Assembly: GCA_001801025.1 (NCBI GenBank)
Contig: MGWO01000007.1
Location: forward strand, 744,001-808,000
Length of the DNA stretch: 64,000 nucleotides
Direction of reading: 5' to 3'
DNA from: Gallionellales bacterium GWA2_54_124
Lineage (GTDB): Bacteria; Pseudomonadota; Gammaproteobacteria; Burkholderiales; Gallionellaceae
In this document: positions 58,773 through 64,000 of the stretch, piece by piece
Layout of the letters: every line of letters begins with the position of its first letter
Numbering within the stretch: position 1 is the first letter of the stretch
The notes under the pieces: model-generated
The model's database searches: none
Told to the model about the DNA's origin: nothing
Seen by the model: only the letters and a program-made list of their open reading frames with translations
Position numbers and translations under genes: made by a program

Positions 58773-61700
58773 ACGTTTCAGCCTGGTCGATCAAAAATCC
58801 GATACCCGCGATACTCGCGTTTGTACTGTTGACGCTGGCGGGCTTCATGGGCTTTTCGGCCATGAAGGTTCAGCTGTTTCCCGACATCGACTTGCCGATG
58901 ATCACGGTGACGACGACCTTGCCGGGCGCATCGCCAGACCAGATGGAGGCGGAGGTTGCCCGCAAGATTGAGAATGCGCTGGTGGGGGCGCAAGGCTTGA
59001 AACACCTGTATACCCAGGTTAAAGAGGGCGTAGCGATCGTGTCGGCCGAATTCCGGCTGGAGCGCGACTCGCATGCGGCCTTGGAAGATGTACGCTCGGC
59101 CGTCACTCGGGTGCGCAGCGATCTGCCGCGCGAAATCAACGAGCCTGTCATCAGCAAGGTTGAGATTTCAGGTAAACCGATACTGACTTACGCGGTCACT
59201 GTGCCGAACATGAGCGAGGAGGAGTTGTCCTGGTTTGTCGACAACAACATGACCCGTCTTCTGCTGGGCGTGAAGGGCGTCGGTGCGGTCAGTCGCGTGG
59301 GGGGGGTGACGCGGCTGGTGCGCGTAGAGCTTGATCCTGCCAAGCTGCTTGCACTTAATCTGTCTGCAGCGGATGTGTCCGCAAGGCTTAAACTGATCGA
59401 GCAGGAGGCGCCCGGCGGGCGCATGGATGTCGGCGGTATGGAACAGGCCGTGCGCACTGTCGCGACCGTACAGACAGCGGAGCAGCTCGAACAGATGACG
59501 CTGAGTCTCAAAGACGGTCGCAGCATCAGGCTGGGGGAGGTTGCAACTGTTCGTGACACCATCGCCGAACGCCGTCAGGCTGCGATGCTCAACGGGAAAT
59601 CTGTGGTGGGTTTTGAGATCATGAGATCTTTGGGCTCCAGCGATGTCGAGGTGTTGGACGGTGTGACCGCTGCGCTCAACAAACTCAAAGTTTCCCGTCC
59701 TGATGTGCATACTGAAAAGGTGTTCGATACGGTCGAGCGTATTTCAGACGCCTACCGTGGCTCGATGGAAATGATCTTCGAGGGCGCGTTGCTGGCGGTG
59801 ATCGTGGTGATCTTCTTCTTGCGCAATACTCGTGCAACGGTTGTAGCGGCAACGGCTTTGCCGCTGGCAGTCATACCGACCTTTGCCGTGATGTATCTGT
59901 TCGGCTTTTCCATCAATGTGATTACCCTGCTGTCGCTGTCGCTGGTGGTGGGGGTGCTGGTGGATGATGCGATCGTCGAGATCGAAAACATCATGCGCCA
60001 TCTGGAAATGGGAAAAACGCCTTATGAGGCGGCGATGGAAGCGGCCGATGAGATCGGCATGGCGGTGATTGCGACCACCTTCACGCTGGTTGCGGTGTTT
60101 TTACCGACCGCATTTATGAGCGGCATTCCGGGGCGCTTCTTCGTGCAATTTGGCTGGACCTCCGCGATTGCCGTGCTGTTTTCTTTGCTGGTGGCGCGCA
60201 TGCTCACGCCGATGATGTCGGCCTATTTGTTGCGCCCGCGCGCAGTGCATGCCGAACCTGCGTGGATGAGTCTATATCTGACCTGGGCCAACTGGTGTCT
60301 TGTTCATCGCAAAACCACGCTATTGGTTACGGCGATTTTTTTCGCGGGTTCACTAGGGCTTGCCGGTACGCTTGAAAAGGCGTTTCAACCCAAAGACAAC
60401 CAGTCGCAAACTCAGGTATCCCTGACGCTGGCTCCGGGCAGCAATTTTGACAGTTCGCTCGCGATGGCCGAACAGGCGCGTCAAATTCTGATTAAAAACT
60501 CGAATGTGACGCTTGTTTATGCCGCGATCGGCGGCGGTTCGGCGGCGGGAAATCCGTTCGAACCCGGCGGTGTGTCCGAAGTGCGCCGTGCGACCTTGTC
60601 GGTTCAATTGAAGCCGATGGATCAGCGTCCGGCCAAGCAGCAGATCGAGACTGAGCTGCGCGATGCGCTGTCGGTCTTGCCCGGGGTGCGTGTGAAGGTG
60701 GGAATGGGCTCATCTGCCGATAAATATCAATTAGTGCTGTCCTCCGAAAACGGCGATTTGCTCAATGAGTACTCAATCAAGGTGGGGCAGGAGTTGCGCA
60801 CGATACCGGGTGTGGGTAATGTCGTGTCCAATGCAGGATTGTTGCGTCCTGAGATCGTGGTGCGTCCGGATTACGCGAAAGCGGCGGATCTGGGGGTGAC
60901 GTCCAGCGCTATTGCCGAAACGTTGCGGGTGGCGACCAATGGTGATTATGATCAGGCGCTGGCCAAACTCAATTTGCCTGACCGGCAGTTGACGATCGTC
61001 GTGAAGTTGCAGGACGAAGCAAGGAAAAATATTGCGCTGCTCTCGCGTCTGGTCGTGCCAGGTGCCAGGGGGCCTGTGATGCTGGGTAATATTGCCAGCA
61101 TTCAAATGGCTGCCGGGCCTGCGCAAATTGACCGTTATGACCGTCAGCGCAATGTGACCTTTGAAATTGAACTGGCAGGTCAGCCCCTGGGTAAAGTGCA
61201 ATCTGCCGCGATGGCGTTGTCGTCGATACAGACCTTGCCCGTCGGGATTGAGTTAGCACCGATAGGGGACGCGGAGGCGATGAAGGAGTTGTTTGCAAGC
61301 TTTGGACTTGCGATGGCAACCGGTGTTTTATGCATCTATATCGTGCTGGTGCTTTTGTTCAAGGACTTCATGCAGCCGACCACTATTCTGGCAGCACTCG
61401 TGCTGTCAATTCCCGGTGCGTTCTTAGCGTTATTTCTCTCGCGCACTGCGCTGTCGATGCCGTCGATGATCGGCTTGATTATGCTGATGGGGATCGCGAC
61501 CAAGAACTCGATCCTGCTGGTTGAATATGCGATTATTTCGCGCCGCGAGCGGGGGATGAACCGGCTGGAGGCGCTGCTCGATGCCTGTCGTAAACGCGCG
61601 CGTCCGATTGTGATGACGACCATGGCAATGGGGGCAGGCATGCTGCCGGTCGCGCTCAATCTCGGCATGGGAGATGGCAGCTTCAGAGAGCCGATGGCAA

Positions 61701-61819
61701 TCGTCGTGATCGGCGGGCTGATTACATCAACTTTCCTGAGTTTGCTGGTCGTGCCAGTTGTATTCACTTATGTGGATGATGTGGTGCAGTGGCTGTCCCG
61801 TCGCTTCAAGCCTGCTTAG
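58769..61819 (+). CDS. RND multidrug/metabolite efflux permease (AcrB family)
   Basis: The 1,016-residue inner-membrane proton-driven pump has 12 predicted helices and two large periplasmic loops. TM4 proton-relay aspartates are in LVVGVLVDDAIVEIENI (near 393), and the TM10 lysine is in GIATKNSILLVEYA (near 917). The start IKNPIPAILAFVLLTLAGFMGF is typical. It works with the adaptor encoded just upstream and an outer-membrane TolC-like channel that is not in this window. The substrate cannot be told. Confidence 0.94.
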   Translation: MNVSAWSIKNPIPAILAFVLLTLAGFMGFSAMKVQLFPDIDLPMITVTTTLPGASPDQMEAEVARKIENALVGAQGLKHLYTQVKEGVAIVSAEFRLERDSHAALEDVRSAVTRVRSDLPREINEPVISKVEISGKPILTYAVTVPNMSEEELSWFVDNNMTRLLLGVKGVGAVSRVGGVTRLVRVELDPAKLLALNLSAADVSARLKLIEQEAPGGRMDVGGMEQAVRTVATVQTAEQLEQMTLSLKDGRSIRLGEVATVRDTIAERRQAAMLNGKSVVGFEIMRSLGSSDVEVLDGVTAALNKLKVSRPDVHTEKVFDTVERISDAYRGSMEMIFEGALLAVIVVIFFLRNTRATVVAATALPLAVIPTFAVMYLFGFSINVITLLSLSLVVGVLVDDAIVEIENIMRHLEMGKTPYEAAMEAADEIGMAVIATTFTLVAVFLPTAFMSGIPGRFFVQFGWTSAIAVLFSLLVARMLTPMMSAYLLRPRAVHAEPAWMSLYLTWANWCLVHRKTTLLVTAIFFAGSLGLAGTLEKAFQPKDNQSQTQVSLTLAPGSNFDSSLAMAEQARQILIKNSNVTLVYAAIGGGSAAGNPFEPGGVSEVRRATLSVQLKPMDQRPAKQQIETELRDALSVLPGVRVKVGMGSSADKYQLVLSSENGDLLNEYSIKVGQELRTIPGVGNVVSNAGLLRPEIVVRPDYAKAADLGVTSSAIAETLRVATNGDYDQALAKLNLPDRQLTIVVKLQDEARKNIALLSRLVVPGARGPVMLGNIASIQMAAGPAQIDRYDRQRNVTFEIELAGQPLGKVQSAAMALSSIQTLPVGIELAPIGDAEAMKELFASFGLAMATGVLCIYIVLVLLFKDFMQPTTILAALVLSIPGAFLALFLSRTALSMPSMIGLIMLMGIATKNSILLVEYAIISRRERGMNRLEALLDACRKRARPIVMTTMAMGAGMLPVALNLGMGDGSFREPMAIVVIGGLITSTFLSLLVVPVVFTYVDDVVQWLSRRFKPA

Positions 61820-61872
61820 CGCGGGTAGTCGAAACGGGCTTGTAAGCTACTTCGGTGCTCATTTTTTGTGTG

Positions 61873-61902
61873 GCGAAAAAAATGGGCAATCCGCAGATTG
61901 CC
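61873..61902 (-). terminator. Putative terminator downstream of trxC
   Basis: On the minus strand GGGCAATC-TGCG-GATTGCCC (61882-61901) forms an 8-bp stem followed by A and a T run at 61874-61880. It lies about 230 bases beyond the trxC stop. The 310-base gap between the permease and trxC holds nothing else recognisable; a 62-codon frame there has no coding features. Confidence 0.6.
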
Positions 61903-62129
61903 CCAAGGAGGAGAGATAAATTGCATACCTCTGTGAATTTCAAGGGAAGTTTCACTGCAGATTTTGCAAAATACGGTGAAAAGTGCGGATGGCAATCCGT
62001 CCCTCTCTTAAAACTCACTATGAGGATGATGCCATATTGGTAAAAAAGAAAATGTCGGCCAATGTCGTTATTTTTTGTAGGATAACTCCTGTTTTGTATT
62101 TTTTAGCTCGTCAATGATTCGGCTGGTCT

Positions 62130-62564
62130 TTAAAGCTTTGTGCGGACCCACTGGACGATCCCGTTCATATCCATGGCGCCAGCCTGTCTTGCTATTTCGC
62201 GGCCGTTTTTGAATAATGCCAAGGTCGGGATGCTGCGGATGTTATATTGAGCGGCCAGTTGCTGCGCCTGTTCGGTATCCAGTTTTGCAAGCCGCATCCG
62301 GGGTTCGAGTATTGCTGCTGCTTTTACAAAAGCCGGCGCCATCATCTTGCAAGGACCGCACCAGGGTGCCCAGAAATCCACCAGTACCGGAATATCGCTG
62401 CGCGTGATGTGACGGTTGAAATTTCCTGTATTGAGTTCGGCCGGATGTGCGTTGAACAGTGAGGCCCTGCATTTTCCGCAGACCGGATTGTCAGCTAATT
62501 TATCGCTAGGTACCCGGTTGATCCCGTCGCAATGCGGGCAGACGATGTGCAAAGATTCAGTCAT
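62130..62564 (-). CDS. trxC: Thioredoxin 2 (TrxC)
   Basis: A 144-residue zinc-binding thioredoxin. N-terminal CxxC pairs at C9/C12 and C29/C32 bind zinc; the redox site WAPWCGPCK has C69 and C72; SIPTLALFKNGRE carries the cis-proline. It reduces protein disulfides and answers to oxidative stress in E. coli. AGGAG lies before ATG 62564. It may be cotranscribed with nadC (36-base gap). Confidence 0.95.
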   Translation of the reverse strand: MTESLHIVCPHCDGINRVPSDKLADNPVCGKCRASLFNAHPAELNTGNFNRHITRSDIPVLVDFWAPWCGPCKMMAPAFVKAAAILEPRMRLAKLDTEQAQQLAAQYNIRSIPTLALFKNGREIARQAGAMDMNGIVQWVRTKL

Positions 62565-62600
62565 GATTTTCTCCTAAAATATTTCACCACTTCCCACTTG

Positions 62601-63434
62601 CTACATAATCCTCATCGATAAATCCAGCGCTTCGATATCCTTGGTGAGCGCGCCGATGGAGATACGGTCCACGCCAGTTTCGGCAATTTCACGCAAACCC
62701 GATAAGGTGATGCCGCCAGAGGCTTCCAATTCAGCGCGCCCGTCAGTGTGTTCTACGGCAAAACGCAAAGCTTCCAGATCGAAATTGTCGAGCAGAATCA
62801 GCTTTGCGCCGGCGTCCAGTGCTTCATCCAGTTGCATCATATTTTCCACTTCGATCTGTACGCTGATGCCGGGTTTGGCCAGTTTGAATGCGGCATCCAT
62901 GACAGCTTGGATACTGCCCGCCGCTGCGATATGGTTTTCCTTGATCAGAATGCCATCAAAAAGTCCTGCGCGCTGATTATGTCCTCCGCCGACTGTCACA
63001 GCATATTTTTGTGCATGGCGCAGCCCGGGCAAGGTTTTTCGCGTATCCATAATTTTGACATCAATGCCAGCCACCGCATCGACATAGCGGCGGGTGTGTG
63101 TGGCGGTCGCGGACAGGGTCTGCAACAGGTTTAGCGCGCTGCGCTCCCCAGTTAGCAATGCGCGCGCGCGCCCCTCAATTTCACACAGGGTTTGTCCGGG
63201 ACGCAGTGCATCGCCATCCTTTGCATGCCAGGTGATGACGCACTCGGGATCGAGCGCCAGAAAGCATTCGTTAAACCATGCGCTGCCGCACAGGACGCCG
63301 CTCTGGCGCGTGATGACCTGTGCGCGGGCTTTTGCATTTTCTGGCAAGAGTTGCGCGGTCAAATCGCCGCTGGCGACATCCTCCTTGAGCGAATTTTTAA
63401 CATTGTTTTGAATGACTGCGGTTAGATTGTTCAT
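62601..63434 (-). CDS. nadC: Nicotinate-nucleotide pyrophosphorylase (carboxylating) NadC
   Basis: The 277-residue QPRTase makes nicotinate mononucleotide from quinolinate and PRPP in NAD synthesis. Marks: EDVASGDLTAQLLP near the start, ITRQSGVLCG, ERSALNLLQTLSATATHTRRYVD (named by SALNLLQTLSATAT), DTRKTLPGLRHAQKYAV, GGGHNQRAGLFDGILIKENH (named by NQRAGLFDGILIKE) and LEASGGITLSGLREIA. ATG 63434 is preferred because the conserved region starts there; the frame opens 16 codons upstream. Confidence 0.95.
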   Translation of the reverse strand: MNNLTAVIQNNVKNSLKEDVASGDLTAQLLPENAKARAQVITRQSGVLCGSAWFNECFLALDPECVITWHAKDGDALRPGQTLCEIEGRARALLTGERSALNLLQTLSATATHTRRYVDAVAGIDVKIMDTRKTLPGLRHAQKYAVTVGGGHNQRAGLFDGILIKENHIAAAGSIQAVMDAAFKLAKPGISVQIEVENMMQLDEALDAGAKLILLDNFDLEALRFAVEHTDGRAELEASGGITLSGLREIAETGVDRISIGALTKDIEALDLSMRIM

Positions 63435-63490
63435 AGCTGCGGCGAGTATTGTCCGATAAGGTAGCGTAGTATAAGCGTTCATCGTGCAGA

Positions 63491-63519
63491 CTTGAAATTG
63501 TTCCTCTCTCCCCCCACCT
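63491..63519 (+). promoter_or_regulatory. Sigma-32-like heat-shock promoter of clpB
   Basis: CTTGAAA (63491-63497) and CCCCACCT (63512-63519) are spaced 14 bases apart, matching the sigma-32 pattern CTTGAAA-N13-17-CCCCATNT with two changes in the -10 part. The clpB ATG is 37 bases further on. The region lies between the divergent nadC and clpB genes. Confidence 0.65.
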
Positions 63520-63555
63520 GCGCATTAACTGAATTGTTTATCTAAGGAGAGCATC

Positions 63556-64000
63556 ATGCGTTTCGATAAATTTACCACCAAATTGCAGCAAGCACTGACC
63601 GATGCGCAGAGTCTGGCGGTCGGCTCAGATTCGCAGTTTATTGAGCCGCAGCATTTGTTGCTGGCGATGTTGAACGACGCCGACAGTGGTGCCGGATCAC
63701 TGCTGGCTCGTGCAGGCGGTAACGTTAACGCTTTGAGAGTCGCATTGACAGATGCGGTGTCGCGTTTGCCTAAAGTGGAAGGGCATGGCGGAGAAGTTCA
63801 GGTGGGACGTGATTTGTCCAATCTGTTTAACTTGACCGACAAGGAAGCGCAGAAACGCAGCGATCAGTTTATTGCAAGTGAAATGTTTTTACTGGCAGCA
63901 ACAGGGGATAGGGGGGAAACCGGACGCTTGCTGAAAACCCACGGGGTTGCGCGTGCGCCGCTGGAACAGGCGATTGCTGCAGTACGCGGCGGAGAGTCAG
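63556..64000 (+). CDS. clpB: ATP-dependent chaperone ClpB (N-terminal part, continues past window)
   Basis: 148 codons of an open frame from ATG 63556 (AAGGAG ribosome site) to the window edge. MRFDKFTTKLQQALTDAQSLA and the double Clp N-repeat (FIEPQHLLLAMLND; SEMFLLAATGDRGETGRLL) match the ClpB N-domain. The two AAA+ domains and the middle domain lie outside. ClpB works with DnaK to dissolve protein aggregates. The heat-shock-like promoter upstream fits. Confidence 0.95.
   Translation, partial: MRFDKFTTKLQQALTDAQSLAVGSDSQFIEPQHLLLAMLNDADSGAGSLLARAGGNVNALRVALTDAVSRLPKVEGHGGEVQVGRDLSNLFNLTDKEAQKRSDQFIASEMFLLAATGDRGETGRLLKTHGVARAPLEQAIAAVRGGES

Noticed and set aside
61855..62043. 62-codon plus-strand frame after the RND permease
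   Set aside because: No ribosome site suited to its start, no recognisable motif, and it overlaps the likely trxC terminator.

Overview
The window reads as a chromosomal segment of a Gram-negative betaproteobacterium. Outer-membrane FadL, an RND pump, TrxC, RlmD and AlaA-Hom-ThrC order all fit, and the style of genes suggests Nitrosomonadales/Gallionellaceae; this is inference, since no rRNA gene is present. Coding density is high, most genes sit in short operons with ATGA-type overlaps, and there is one complete tRNA gene.

Layout. 1-6.4 kb (minus strand): a membrane sensor cut by the window edge, a DinG/YoaA helicase and a secreted protein with a caspase-like His/Cys signature. 6.5-18.5 kb (plus): radA, then a seven-gene fatty-acid degradation cluster (FadE-type dehydrogenase, SDR, acyl-CoA ligase, thioesterase, FadL porin, FadN-type HAD/hydratase, thiolase) that covers uptake, activation and all four beta-oxidation steps. 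18.5-25 kb: chalcone-isomerase-like protein, an ATP-grasp-like protein, CrcB with a DUF190 partner, dienelactone hydrolase, a YnbE/YdbL pair, an exonuclease, VanZ and RlmD. 25-31 kb: signalling genes, namely a periplasmic binding protein overlapping a tripartite hybrid histidine kinase (split by a frameshift at a T TTT TTA heptamer) and a PilJ-PAS-GGDEF diguanylate cyclase. 31-35.7 kb: a GldC-like protein, Tex, a Bax-inhibitor-1 protein, a LETM1-like protein and a solitary FliW.

36.0-42.8 kb is an integrated island bounded by 124/127-bp imperfect direct repeats next to tRNA-Ser(UGA). The repeat includes the tRNA terminator hairpin, so integration duplicates it. The island carries a P4-type integrase, an AlpA regulator, a DUF3693 phage-type repressor with three 13-bp operators, an orphan VbhA-type antitoxin, a ribbon-helix-helix protein, an XRE regulator, a GIY-YIG-like protein and two exported proteins of unknown function. 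One of these exported proteins is interrupted at a run of ten Gs and looks like a switchable (contingency) gene.

42.9-52 kb: QueD, a TgpA/DUF58/MoxR cluster, an Mth938-like protein, then alaA-hom-thrC preceded by an odd duplicated leader. 52-64 kb: an AEC transporter, an unknown protein, a 21-bp minisatellite, NhaD, psd plus a methyltransferase, an RND adaptor/permease pair, trxC, nadC and the start of clpB behind a sigma-32-like promoter.

The best candidates for something new are the island (poly-G gene, orphan Fic antitoxin, operator array, terminator-targeted integration), the kinase frameshift site and the 21-bp repeat array. No complete novel defence or mobile system could be demonstrated from sequence alone.
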